Shown here in pieces: positions 1-8,697 of a DNA stretch of 64,000 bases (position 1 is its first letter; every line of letters starts with the position of its first letter). The stretch is from JAFDBW01 sp963723355 (GTDB lineage: Bacteria > Desulfobacterota > Desulfuromonadia > Desulfuromonadales > BM103). The notes under the pieces were generated by a model that ran no database searches, was not told the DNA's origin, and saw only the letters and a program-made list of their open reading frames with translations. The position numbers were made by a program, and so were the translations under genes. The stretch lies in the NCBI GenBank assembly GCA_963723355.1, contig CAVRQQ010000002.1, positions 62,001 through 126,000 on the forward strand. The letters run 5' to 3'.

Positions 1-1
1 G

Positions 2-478
2 GTTTATACGCGGCTGCGAGGCACTGTTGCGATGCTGGTCGAGGCGGCCAAACTGCTCGGGGTCCCGGTCGTCACCACGGAGCAGTATCCGAAGGGGATC
101 GGGCATACCGTCGCTGAACTTGCCGAGTCCTGCAGTGACAAGGTGGTTGAAAAAGTCAGTTTCGGCTGTTGTGGTGAGCCGAATTTCCTTACCGCAATCA
201 GGGAAACAGGTCGCAGCCAGGTCATTGTAACCGGCATGGAGGCCCATGTCTGCGTCTACCAGACAGTCCTCGGCCTGCTTGAAGACGGTTACCATGTACA
301 CCTGGTGCGCGATGCTATCTGCTCGCGCAACAAGATCGATTTCCTGGCCGGGGTTGCCAATGCCGCACAGGCCGGCGCTGTAGCGACGACCGCCGAAACG
401 GTTCTCTTCCAGATGCTGAAGCAATCGACCCACGACCAGTTCAAGGCGATTTCCAAGCTGGTGAAAGACAGGAATTAG
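2..478 (+). CDS. Isochorismatase-family cysteine hydrolase (5' partial)
   Basis: The reading frame is open to the left window edge, so the N-terminus, with the usual first catalytic Asp, is missing. About 158 codons are visible, ending at a TAG. The segment VTGMEAHVCV carries the nucleophilic Cys of the isochorismatase/nicotinamidase fold, preceded by the parallel strand and the G-M-E-A-H turn typical of the family, and followed by the conserved DAICSRN stretch. Members hydrolyse amides or the enol ether of isochorismate; the substrate here cannot be told. Bacterial stand-alone versions with this C-terminal half are often annotated only as hydrolases. The next gene follows after a 97-base gap that holds a hairpin repeat. 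The family call is firm and the substrate is unknown. Confidence 0.85.
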   Translation, partial: VYTRLRGTVAMLVEAAKLLGVPVVTTEQYPKGIGHTVAELAESCSDKVVEKVSFGCCGEPNFLTAIRETGRSQVIVTGMEAHVCVYQTVLGLLEDGYHVHLVRDAICSRNKIDFLAGVANAAQAGAVATTAETVLFQMLKQSTHDQFKAISKLVKDRN

Positions 479-482
479 AACA

Positions 483-559
483 GGAAGTGCGAAGCGCGAA
501 GCGGAGGTGCGATGGTAAAAAGCCTTTTTTATTATCGCACCTCGCACTTCGCACTTCCT
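483..559 (+). repeat. Heptad-repeat hairpin A
   Basis: The left arm (483-512) is a run of purine-rich seven-base units (GAAGTGC, GAAGCGC, GAAGCGG, AGGTGCG). The right arm (about 534-559) is the pyrimidine-rich complement (TCGCACC, TCGCACT, TCGCACT). The arms pair over about 22 bases with one extra unit looped out on the left. The right arm ends 16 bases before the next ATG and abuts its AAAGGAG ribosome site. It belongs to a set of similar elements in this window. Confidence 0.8.
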
Positions 560-575
560 TTTAAAGGAGTATGCT

Positions 576-1673
576 ATGGCCCGCAAGGTATTTGTCGCCG
601 CAACCGGCCAGAACAGCGGTAAAACTACGACCAGCCTCTCGTTGATGTATATGGCCCGCAAAAAGTACGAGCGGGTCGGCTTCATCAAGCCTTTGGGGCC
701 CAAGCCGACCGTGGCCAGAAACGGGATGGTTGCAGACAAGGACGCGGCATTGATGGCGGAAGTCTTCGGTCTCGAAGACGATCTGGCTCTCATGTCGCCG
801 GTCGTGTTGATGCCGGGAGATACACAGAAGGTCCTCGACGGTGAAATCTCCGGCCAGGATCTGGAAAGGAAAATCCTTGATGCGATCGATGAACTCGACC
901 GGAAAAACGATTTTCTCATCATAGAGGGGGCAGGCCATACCGGGGTCGGATCGGTGATCGGTTTTTCCAATGCCCGGATTGCCAGGCTGGTTGATGCCCC
1001 GGTCCTGATTGTAACCGGCGGCGGTATCGGCAATGTCGTGGATGCCGCGTACATGAATATGGCCCTGTTCAGACAGGAAGGCGCCGAAGTGCGGGCGGTC
1101 CTGGCCAACAAGATTATTCCGGACAAACGTGACAAGACCCTGCATTATCTCTCACTCGCTTTTGCCCGTGAGTCCTTCAAGGTGATCGGCGGCTTCAATT
1201 ACCAGCCGATCCTCGCCAACCCGACCCTGCGTCGTATCAGCCAGGTGCTCGATATTGAATTGCACGGCAACCCGGAGGCCGCCGGACAGATCGTGCATCA
1301 TGTGCAGATCGGTGCGGCGTCGACTCAACGTGTCACGGAAATGTTGCAGGAATCTTCACTGTTGATCGTCACCAGCAGCCGTGACGAATTGCTGGTGACC
1401 CTGGCGAATATCTACAATATCCCGGAATACCATCACCTGCTGGCCGGGTTGCTGATCCCGGGGATGGCCCAGGTCAGTTCGATCACCCAGAAGATCCTTG
1501 ACCGCAGCGGCGTTCCATATATGCGCATCAGTAAAAATACCGCCGAAGTCTTCAATATCATCAATGATGACGTGTCAAAGCTCAATGCCAAGGACACCCA
1601 GAAGATCGAACTGATCAAGGAGCTGGCGAACAAGCGTTTTAATTTTGACGCGATCGATGCGTTATTGGGTTGA
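576..1673 (+). CDS. DRTGG-domain P-loop protein (BioD/phosphotransacetylase-N-like)
   Basis: The 365-residue protein begins with a CobB/BioD-type nucleotide-binding domain. The P-loop is GQNSGKTT at about residues 11-18, and IIEGAGHTG at about 113 is the second acidic and Gly-rich motif of dethiobiotin-synthetase-like enzymes. Residues from about 215 on form a DRTGG domain, the module that joins this fold in the N-terminal half of long phosphate acetyltransferases. The catalytic Pta domain itself is absent, so a regulatory or nucleotide-sensing role in acetate or acyl-phosphate metabolism is likely but unproven. The start is set by AAAGGAG seven bases upstream of the ATG. Hairpin repeat A lies just 5'. 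No sign of damage is visible. Confidence 0.8.
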   Translation: MARKVFVAATGQNSGKTTTSLSLMYMARKKYERVGFIKPLGPKPTVARNGMVADKDAALMAEVFGLEDDLALMSPVVLMPGDTQKVLDGEISGQDLERKILDAIDELDRKNDFLIIEGAGHTGVGSVIGFSNARIARLVDAPVLIVTGGGIGNVVDAAYMNMALFRQEGAEVRAVLANKIIPDKRDKTLHYLSLAFARESFKVIGGFNYQPILANPTLRRISQVLDIELHGNPEAAGQIVHHVQIGAASTQRVTEMLQESSLLIVTSSRDELLVTLANIYNIPEYHHLLAGLLIPGMAQVSSITQKILDRSGVPYMRISKNTAEVFNIINDDVSKLNAKDTQKIELIKELANKRFNFDAIDALLG

Positions 1674-1814
1674 ATCAAGCACCAAGTTGTAATCCGTGGT
1701 CCGCGACGGGTCACAGGTAATGTTTTTCAGTGAAAAACTTTGTGAAATATGCTTCACTTGAAAGCTGAATTTTTTAGTGAAAACTTAAATCATCAATGGA
1801 TGGAGCGAGAGACC

Positions 1815-2768
1815 ATGCAGATTGCACTGATCGGAATCGGAAAGATTGCCAACTACCAGATGCAGGCCATTACCCATACTCCAGGGATCAAGCTGGTGGA
1901 TGCCCATGACCTTGATCTCAACAAGGCCGAAGAGCTCCCCGGGAGTGTTCAGTTCCACGAGAATCTGGAGAAAATGCTGCAGAAATCGAAAGCTGACGCC
2001 TTTCTTGTTTCCACACCGACATATTCTCATTTTGAAGTGGCAATGAGGGTTATCGAGTCCGACAGGATTGCGATTGTGGAAAAACCACTCTGCACCAGTC
2101 AGTCGGAAATGGATGCCCTGATAACGGCCGCCCGGACGCGTAAATTACCTCTTTATACAGCCTTTCACCCAGCTTACGGGCGCGAAGTCGACTGGTGGCG
2201 TGAACAACGCAATTCGCATAATTTTGACCTTGGCAAATTGCTTGGCCTGAATACCTGCTTTGCCGACCCCTATTACATTGACGGCAAACTGACCCTCGGC
2301 GCAGTAGGCAAAGCCGGCGCATGGACGGACAGCGGGGCCAGCGGCCTCAGTGCCCTGTCACGTCTGATTGAACCCGATTCGATGAAGCTGCTCGATGGCC
2401 GCATGACGGTTATTCCATCCCTTGACTGTGACCAGGTCCAGGGCCTCGGGATTTACAAGTTTGTCGAGCAGGGGATGACCTGTTACGGCATGATCGATAC
2501 CAACTGGACGCTTGGCAAAAACTACAAGACGACACATCTTCGCTATGAAGGCGGTCTTGTCGAACTGGACCATGCCAAAGAATTGGCGACCCTGCACCAG
2601 GAAGGTCAGGACAACCTGGTTTTCAACCTGGCGACCGACAAGCCACGTCTGGTCAATCACTATTGCGGGGTGTTCTCGGACCTGACGTCCATGTATGCGA
2701 AAGGCGAGGATAATACGGAACTTTCGGAGGTTCTGCACCGGCTGCTGTTTGCCGCCATGAGCCATTAA
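1815..2768 (+). CDS. Gfo/Idh/MocA-family oxidoreductase
   Basis: The N-terminal Rossmann fold starts at once with MQIALIGIGKIANYQ. It is followed by VSTPTYSHFEVA and by VEKPLC, the EKP motif whose Lys sits in the active site of this family. The second half is the usual alpha/beta sugar- or inositol-type substrate domain. I chose the ATG at 1815, which has GGAG nine bases upstream and begins at the nucleotide-binding strand. Upstream ATGs at 1749 and 1800 would add an untypical AT-rich leader. The expected activity is NAD(P)-dependent oxidation or reduction of a sugar-like or polyol substrate in the cytoplasm. The exact substrate cannot be assigned, and the neighbours give no pathway hint. Confidence 0.85.
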   Translation: MQIALIGIGKIANYQMQAITHTPGIKLVDAHDLDLNKAEELPGSVQFHENLEKMLQKSKADAFLVSTPTYSHFEVAMRVIESDRIAIVEKPLCTSQSEMDALITAARTRKLPLYTAFHPAYGREVDWWREQRNSHNFDLGKLLGLNTCFADPYYIDGKLTLGAVGKAGAWTDSGASGLSALSRLIEPDSMKLLDGRMTVIPSLDCDQVQGLGIYKFVEQGMTCYGMIDTNWTLGKNYKTTHLRYEGGLVELDHAKELATLHQEGQDNLVFNLATDKPRLVNHYCGVFSDLTSMYAKGEDNTELSEVLHRLLFAAMSH

Positions 2769-2825
2769 TCGATCGCTTTATTGCCGCTGGGCCCGAGCAC
2801 AGCGGGGACGTTGTTTGATGTGCCT

Positions 2826-3551
2826 ATGCAGCAACGCCTGCAGAAAATAATTGCCGCCGCCGGTTACTGCTCGCGACGTCGTGCTGAAGACCTGATTGCT
2901 GCAGGCAGGGTCCGTGTCAACGACCAGGTTGCCAAGCTGGGCGATCAGGCCGACGCGGAAAACTGCCAAATCCTGATTGACGGTAAACCCGTCAGGGCCG
3001 CCGAAGAGCCGACTTATCTTCTCCTTAACAAGCCCCTTGGGGTTGTGACGACACTGAATGATCCTGACGGACGTCGTGTTGTTACTGACTTGGTGAGAGA
3101 CTATACGGTCCGTCTTTTCCCGGTCGGGCGTCTTGATATCAATACCTCCGGACTCCTGTTGATGACCAATGACGGCGATCTCGCCAACCGCCTGGCACAT
3201 CCGAGCCACCAGGTTGATAAGCGATACCTGGTCAAGATCCGTGGCCAGCTGACTAACGAGTCTAAAATCAGGCTTGCAGAGGGGGTCCTGCTGGATGACG
3301 GGATGACCGCCCCTGCCAAGGTTGAGAAGGTCCGCGTCAGCGGCGGTCACACCTGGTTCGAGCTGTGCATTCACGAAGGGCGCAACCGACAGGTCAGGCG
3401 TATGTGTGAAGCCCTGGGTTACCAGGTGAGCCGGCTGGTACGTATCGGTTACGCTTTTTTGGCTCTGGGGGACCTCGCGCCCGGACAGGCGCGCGCCCTG
3501 ACAAAAACGGAAGTGAATCGATTGAAGAAACTTGACAAAGGACAGCCCTGA
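2826..3551 (+). CDS. rluB: RsuA/RluB-type pseudouridine synthase
   Basis: The protein has an N-terminal S4 RNA-binding domain (QRLQKIIAAAGYCSRRRAEDL at the start), then the catalytic domain. LLNKPLGVVTT is the family motif I and GRLDINTSGLLL contains the catalytic Asp. EGRNRQVRRM near the C-terminus is the last conserved motif. The family isomerises uridine in 23S (RluB, RluE, RluF) or 16S (RsuA) rRNA; the VDKRYLVKI stretch after motif II fits RluB best. I place the start at ATG 2826, where the S4 domain begins. An upstream ATG at 2781 would add 15 residues of no obvious value. The gene lies close upstream of pgi. Confidence 0.85.
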   Translation: MQQRLQKIIAAAGYCSRRRAEDLIAAGRVRVNDQVAKLGDQADAENCQILIDGKPVRAAEEPTYLLLNKPLGVVTTLNDPDGRRVVTDLVRDYTVRLFPVGRLDINTSGLLLMTNDGDLANRLAHPSHQVDKRYLVKIRGQLTNESKIRLAEGVLLDDGMTAPAKVEKVRVSGGHTWFELCIHEGRNRQVRRMCEALGYQVSRLVRIGYAFLALGDLAPGQARALTKTEVNRLKKLDKGQP

Positions 3552-3617
3552 TTTCCCCTTGTGCCAACCGGCGCGCCATGGAGCGAGATATGACAATCAC
3601 CCTCGATTACACGTAAC

Positions 3618-4991
3618 ATGATGGCCGATGCCATCGGCCCTGAATATGGTGTCACTGATGCAGAACTGGGCGAGCTGGCTGCGAAGGCGAAAGAGTATCA
3701 CCGGCAAATCCAGTCGCGTCGCAATTCCGGTGAGTTGGCCTTTTATGATTTGCCGGACCAGGCCGAAACCGTTGCAGAAATTCTGTCCTTTGCCAGGCAG
3801 GTTCAAGGCAATTTCGACGACCTGATCGTGCTCGGCATCGGCGGGTCAGCCCTCGGCACTACGGCGATCTTCAACGCCCTGTGTCCGACTCACAACCTGC
3901 AGAGCAAAAGTGAACGCAACGGCCTGCCGCGGCTGTTCGTCCTCGACAATGTCGACCCCGATGGCTTTGCTGCCAGCCTGTCGCTCTGTGACCCGGTCAG
4001 GACCTGTTTTTTCGTGATCAGCAAGTCGGGTTCCACCGTGGAAACGACCGGCCAGTTCCTGGTCGCACGGCAATGGGTCGAGGCTGTGGCAGGGGACTCT
4101 TTCCGGGATCATTTTGTCATGATTACCGACCCGCAGAATGGAGCCTTGCGTGAGCTGGCAGATCGGGAAGGGTATCGCAGCTTCGCCATTCCGGCAGGCG
4201 TCGGCGGACGCTTCAGCGTCTTTACTCCGGTCGGTCTGCTGCCGCTGGCATGTGTCGGTGTCGATATCGCCGCACTGCTCAAGGGAGCGGCTGAATTCTC
4301 GCATCATGTCTGCAACGAAGACTTGATGAAAAATCCTGCCTACCTGAATGCGACGTTACAGTATCTGGCTTATCAGAAAGGGCTGGGTATCTCGGTTCTT
4401 ATGCCTTACAGTGACCGGCTGCGTGACATCGCTGACTGGTACCGTCAGCTCTGGGCAGAAAGCCTCGGCAAGAAATTCGCGACGGATGGGTCCGTGATTC
4501 ACGTCGGGCCGACTCCTGTGAATGCCCTTGGCGCCACCGACCAGCATTCACAGGTGCAGCTTTACGTGGAAGGGCCCTTTGACAAGGTGGTCACCTTCAT
4601 CAGTGTCGAGAAATTTAATCAGAACCTGCCTTTCCCCGAGTATGCAGCGTCACCGCATATGTCATACCTCGCCGGGCACAGTATGGGGGAACTGCTTCGC
4701 GTCGAACAGCAGGCGACTGCAGCGGCACTGGTGAAAAACCAACGCTCGAATTGTACGCTCAGCATCCCCGAGGTTAACGCGGCGACTATAGGTGCGTTGC
4801 TCTATATGCTTGAGGTTCAGACTCTTTTTGCCGGTTACCTGTTCAATGTCAATCCGCTGGACCAGCCCGGCGTGGAGGAGGGCAAGCACTTTACCTACGC
4901 CTTGATGGGCCGTCAGGATTATGCTGAAAAGGCGCAGGAGTATGCGTCGATCACGGCAAACCTGGGCTCAAGGTCGCTGGTTTGCAGATAA
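3618..4991 (+). CDS. pgi: Glucose-6-phosphate isomerase
   Basis: This 457-residue protein interconverts glucose-6-phosphate and fructose-6-phosphate. Visible family motifs are VLGIGGSALG (about 72-81), SKSGSTVET in the phosphate-binding loop, GVGGRFSVFTPVGLLP, and a C-terminal HSMGELL-to-TIGALLYMLE segment with the expected order of SIS domains. The gene as read starts at ATG 3618. Just upstream, ATG 3590 begins a nine-codon reading (MTITLDYT then TAA). Dropping the single T at 3614 would fuse it in frame to give a natural N-terminus. A one-base insertion, real or artefactual, is therefore likely, and the true start is probably 3590, preceded by GGAGCGAG. Confidence 0.92.
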   Translation: MMADAIGPEYGVTDAELGELAAKAKEYHRQIQSRRNSGELAFYDLPDQAETVAEILSFARQVQGNFDDLIVLGIGGSALGTTAIFNALCPTHNLQSKSERNGLPRLFVLDNVDPDGFAASLSLCDPVRTCFFVISKSGSTVETTGQFLVARQWVEAVAGDSFRDHFVMITDPQNGALRELADREGYRSFAIPAGVGGRFSVFTPVGLLPLACVGVDIAALLKGAAEFSHHVCNEDLMKNPAYLNATLQYLAYQKGLGISVLMPYSDRLRDIADWYRQLWAESLGKKFATDGSVIHVGPTPVNALGATDQHSQVQLYVEGPFDKVVTFISVEKFNQNLPFPEYAASPHMSYLAGHSMGELLRVEQQATAAALVKNQRSNCTLSIPEVNAATIGALLYMLEVQTLFAGYLFNVNPLDQPGVEEGKHFTYALMGRQDYAEKAQEYASITANLGSRSLVCR

Positions 4992-5045
4992 AGCCTATTG
5001 TGTTGATTTTTAAAGAAAACTCATCGCTCATCAGGGTTTGTTCCC

Positions 5046-5075
5046 TTGACAAATATGGTTTTTTCCATATATAGT
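5046..5075 (+). promoter_or_regulatory. Sigma-70-type promoter for the TPR gene
   Basis: A perfect TTGACA at 5046-5051 is followed after 18 bases by TATAGT (5070-5075); TATATA at 5068 with 16 bases is an overlapping alternative. It lies 43-73 bases upstream of the TTG start at 5119 in an AT-rich gap after pgi. Confidence 0.65.
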
Positions 5076-5118
5076 TATCGATTTAAATGTTCTGATATCA
5101 ACCCACTAGGGGTATCCA

Positions 5119-7512
5119 TTGGCTAGCAAAGACAAACTCCTCGCGAATGCACAGAAATTCCTTTCCAAAGGGCAGACCCAGAAAGCGATCGGTGAGTACC
5201 AGAAACTGGTCGACGCTTTTCCCAAGGATGTGCGCAATCGGCAGAAGTTTGCCGAACTTCTCAGTCGTAACAAGCGCAACGAGGACGCGCTGAAAGAATA
5301 CGAAGTCGTTGCCAGGCATTATACGGAGACGGGCTTTTATCTCAAAGCGATTGCGGTTTTCAAGCAGATGCAGAAGATTGAGTCATCTCGCGTCGATATC
5401 TATCATCGTCTCGCGGAACTCAATGAAAAACAGGGGCTGGTTGGCAACGCCCTGACCGAGTATCGCAACCTGATCTCGTTCTATGAGAAGAACCAGATGC
5501 ACCAGGAAGCCATCGAAGTCCTGGAAAAGATGGCCGAACTGGATCCAAGTAATCTTAATGTTCTTGCCAAGGCTGCAGAATGTTACATGGCCATCGGTCA
5601 GAACGATCAGGCATTGGAAAAGTTCCAAGAGCTGATTGCCCCCCTCTCTGGCAAAGGGGAACACGCAAAGGTCATAAAACTTTACGACCGCTTTCTGGAC
5701 ATCTGCCCGGAAGAGGGGATGTCACGCATGCCACTGGCGACCGCCTTGGTTGGCAATGGTTCAGCCGATAAGGCCATACCGCTTCTGAAGGAGCTGCTCA
5801 AACACTCCCCTGAAGACCTGGGAATAAACCGCTGTCTTGCTGAAGCTTACGTTGCCAGCCAGGACTTTGCCAACGCCCGACTCACTCTTAAACATCTTCT
5901 GAAAATTAACCAGGGAGATCTCGATCTCCGTGAATATTACGTGCGTATTTGCATCGATTTCGGTGAATTTGAGCGTGCCCGCGACCGCCTTGAAAGCTGG
6001 AAAGATGCATTTTCACAGGCAGGCAGGATTGCGACCCTCAAAGGCTTCTACGAAGAGCTGAAAGAATCGCTAACCGGTGACACGGTTGTGTCCGGTACGC
6101 TTGCAGCTATTTGCGAGGCGGTTGGTGATACGCCGAATCTCGACGATCAGGGTGCTTCTGCCGCAGCTTCTGCTGTTGCCGAGGAGACGGCTGATGATGC
6201 TGTCTTCGACATGGCGATTGATGATGTAGAAGAACTGGACATGATCGGTGAAGAGGCGGCCTCCGATATCGAAGTCCCGTCACTCGATGTTGAGACGACG
6301 GCACAAGATCTCCCGGCTGAAAAGGTCGCGGCCGTGGATGTCCTGCTCGATCTTGACCTCGAGGCCCCGGTTGCTGAATTAGAAGATGCCACGGAGGATT
6401 CATCCAGATCATCTCGGATGGAGTCCGAAAGTGTTCCGGTTGAAGACGATGATGTCGAAGTGGAAGTGGAGATCGACTTTGACGACATGGGAGACCTGGC
6501 CCTCGATTTCGACGATGATTTCGCCGGGGATTCGACTGCAGGAGTTCCGGAGGAAGAGGCTAAGCCAGATGATCTTGTAGAGCCTGGTGACCTGGAGGGC
6601 CTGGAGGAAATCGAAGAGCTCGAGGAGCTTGAAGGTCTGGAGGTACTGGAAGAACTCGAAGAAGTGAAAGAGCTTGAAGAGGCCGAGGCAGAGCAGGAAA
6701 TCGAAATCCTCGACGTAGCGATCCTGGCAGACGCTGAAGCAACTGGCGGCAGGCCGGGTTTCGCTGACTCTCTGAATCTCGAAGCAGAGCTTGAAGAAGC
6801 CCAGTTCTATCTGCAGCAGGGGCTGTTCGATGATGCCACCAGGGTTGTCCAGACACTGTTGGAGTACTGCCCCGATCTACCTGAACTACATGCCAAGATG
6901 AACCAGATCAACCAGGAGCGGCAGACCGCAGAAGAAGAATCGGAGAGCACGGATTTCGTTGATTTCATGGCAGATCTTCGGGATGATGATCTGCTTGAAG
7001 CGACAGACTTCCTGGATACTCTTGATGCAGACACCCTGGTCGATGATGATCTTGCTCAGAAAACAGTTTCGGAACTTGATTCGGCAGATACGGAGTCACA
7101 TTTCAACCTCGGGATTGCCTATAAGGAAATGGGGCTTTACGACGATGCGATTGCCGAGTTTGAGAAAGCCTCCCATGATCCGTCCCGCGCAATCGACTGT
7201 ATAACCCTGACCGGTCAGTGCCATAGCGAAGCGGGTGCAACGGAGTCGGCCATGGAGACCTTCAAGCAAGGACTGACCATGGACAACCTGAATGACGAGA
7301 GCCGCATGGCCCTGAACTTTGAACTCGGCATGCTTTACCAGATGAACGGCCAGCTTCTTGAGGCCCTGGAAATTTTTCAGCTGGTGGCCGAAAAGGATTC
7401 GTTTTTCCGCAACGTCTCTGAATTGATCAAAAATCTGCGCCGTGAGTTGGGCCTTGGCAACTCCGATGACGACGGTCCGCAAGGTGATCGCGACCGGGTT
7501 TCTTACGTCTAG
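5119..7512 (+). CDS. Large TPR protein with acidic linker
   Basis: The 797-residue protein starts with TTG at 5119 (MASKDKLL); no ATG fits better, and AGGGG lies upstream. Residues 1-about 310 are tandem tetratricopeptide repeats (patterns such as GQTQKAIGEYQKLVDAFP and NVLAKAAECYMAIGQNDQAL). Residues about 340-560 are a strongly acidic, low-complexity linker with many LEE/ELEEL steps. Residues about 560-780 are a second TPR block (HFNLGIAYKEMGLYDDAIAE). There is no signal peptide or membrane segment, so it is a cytoplasmic scaffold. The following gene, 21 bases downstream, is an ExeA-like ATPase; such pairs in this order of bacteria are thought to serve envelope, pilus or secretion functions, but the partner is not shown by sequence. 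Confidence 0.85.
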   Translation: MASKDKLLANAQKFLSKGQTQKAIGEYQKLVDAFPKDVRNRQKFAELLSRNKRNEDALKEYEVVARHYTETGFYLKAIAVFKQMQKIESSRVDIYHRLAELNEKQGLVGNALTEYRNLISFYEKNQMHQEAIEVLEKMAELDPSNLNVLAKAAECYMAIGQNDQALEKFQELIAPLSGKGEHAKVIKLYDRFLDICPEEGMSRMPLATALVGNGSADKAIPLLKELLKHSPEDLGINRCLAEAYVASQDFANARLTLKHLLKINQGDLDLREYYVRICIDFGEFERARDRLESWKDAFSQAGRIATLKGFYEELKESLTGDTVVSGTLAAICEAVGDTPNLDDQGASAAASAVAEETADDAVFDMAIDDVEELDMIGEEAASDIEVPSLDVETTAQDLPAEKVAAVDVLLDLDLEAPVAELEDATEDSSRSSRMESESVPVEDDDVEVEVEIDFDDMGDLALDFDDDFAGDSTAGVPEEEAKPDDLVEPGDLEGLEEIEELEELEGLEVLEELEEVKELEEAEAEQEIEILDVAILADAEATGGRPGFADSLNLEAELEEAQFYLQQGLFDDATRVVQTLLEYCPDLPELHAKMNQINQERQTAEEESESTDFVDFMADLRDDDLLEATDFLDTLDADTLVDDDLAQKTVSELDSADTESHFNLGIAYKEMGLYDDAIAEFEKASHDPSRAIDCITLTGQCHSEAGATESAMETFKQGLTMDNLNDESRMALNFELGMLYQMNGQLLEALEIFQLVAEKDSFFRNVSELIKNLRRELGLGNSDDDGPQGDRDRVSYV

Positions 7513-7533
7513 CCAGAGATTTGAAGGAAGTTT

Positions 7534-8436
7534 ATGAGTTACCTTAAACATTACGGGCTCGAGCGCGAACCGTTCTCCAATGCGCCTGATGCCCGTTTTT
7601 ACTACAACAGCGATCAACACAGTCAGGCGTTGCTGAGACTGATGTATGCCGTCGATTCAAACAAGGGTCTTGCTGTCCTGGTCGGTGATGTCGGTACAGG
7701 CAAGACAACCCTGGCCCGTCGCATGCTCGACAACCTGCCAGAAGACCGCTATGAGTCCTCGCTGCTGGTCATGGTGCACTCCGGCATTACCCCGGAATGG
7801 ATTCTGACCAGGATTGCTATGCAGCTGGGCGTGCAGGAGCCTGCCGGTGACCGTCTCAAGCTCCTTAAGCAGCTCTACACCAGGCTACTGGAAATCGAGG
7901 GTGAGGGCAGGCGCGCCGTGGTGCTGATTGATGAAGCGCAGATGTTGCAGAGCCGCGCGCTTATGGAAGAGTTCCGCGGTCTTCTGAATCTGGAGGTCCC
8001 GGGAAAAAAACTTCTCAATATCGTGTTCTTCGGCCTGCCGGAACTGGAAGACTGTCTGGCCCTGGACGAGCCTTTGGCGCAGCGGGTCGCGGTCAAGTAT
8101 ACTCTCAAGTCAATGACCGTGGAGACGACGACCTCTTACATCAAGCATCGCCTGCAGATTGCCGGAGCCGGGCAGGTGCTGTTCGATGATGAAGTGATCC
8201 CTCTGGTTCATCGTTATGCCGGTGGTGTCCCGCGCCTGGTCAATACGATCAGCGATAACTGTCTTTTTGAGGCATATCTCTGCAAAATGAAGGTAGTCGA
8301 TAACCGTATCGCCCACAGCGTAGCCGGGGATCTTGGCTTGTTGCAACAGGCGATTGTTGAATCTCCCCGTGACAGGGTCAAGGAGGAGCTGGACGAAATC
8401 GACAGCATGCTTGACAAGCTGGAACAGAAAAAATGA
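7534..8436 (+). CDS. ExeA/GspA-like AAA ATPase
   Basis: The 300-residue protein opens with YGLEREPFSNAPDARFYY, the hallmark N-terminus of the ExeA/general-secretion-protein-A ATPases. It continues with Walker A GDVGTGKTT (about 49-57), Walker B VVLIDEAQ (about 128-135) and an AAA sensor region GLLNLEVPGKKLLNIVFFG. Residues from about 205 carry the C-terminal helical lid (YAGGVPRLVNTISDNCL), ending in an acidic tail. It lacks the peptidoglycan-binding and membrane domain of full-length ExeA, so it is probably a soluble ATPase working with the TPR protein just upstream. A GAAGG ribosome site precedes ATG 7534, and a good terminator follows the gene. Confidence 0.88.
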   Translation: MSYLKHYGLEREPFSNAPDARFYYNSDQHSQALLRLMYAVDSNKGLAVLVGDVGTGKTTLARRMLDNLPEDRYESSLLVMVHSGITPEWILTRIAMQLGVQEPAGDRLKLLKQLYTRLLEIEGEGRRAVVLIDEAQMLQSRALMEEFRGLLNLEVPGKKLLNIVFFGLPELEDCLALDEPLAQRVAVKYTLKSMTVETTTSYIKHRLQIAGAGQVLFDDEVIPLVHRYAGGVPRLVNTISDNCLFEAYLCKMKVVDNRIAHSVAGDLGLLQQAIVESPRDRVKEELDEIDSMLDKLEQKK

Positions 8437-8449
8437 TTTCAGGTAGCAG

Positions 8450-8477
8450 ATGGCCGGGATGACCGGCCATTTTTTTT
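8450..8477 (+). terminator. Rho-independent terminator
   Basis: An 8-base stem (ATGGCCGG with CCGGCCAT) and a short loop are followed by eight T residues, 14 bases after the ExeA-like gene stop. Confidence 0.9.
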
Positions 8478-8697
8478 GACCGGGGAGTTAACCTTTAATT
8501 GCTTCCTCTGTTAACATTAAAAATATGGTAGCGAGCTGTCTGCCACAAGGACCCCAGGACACCGAGTCAAATCGTATTGTTTAAACGTTCTGGTGATGAG
8601 AGATTTGCTCTCAAGATTATCAGCTTGGCGGCTCAGTCTGTTTGTGGCTGTCCTCTGCCATTTTGTTGGCAGTATCAATTCTTTCTTTTTGAAGCAT

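Noticed and set aside
483..559. CRISPR-like array from the short repeats
   Set aside because: Units are contiguous seven-base repeats without spacers, arranged as hairpin arms.
8593..8697. N-terminal extension of MutL from ATG 8593
   Set aside because: The extra 35 residues are hydrophobic and unlike any MutL; the conserved start is at 8698.
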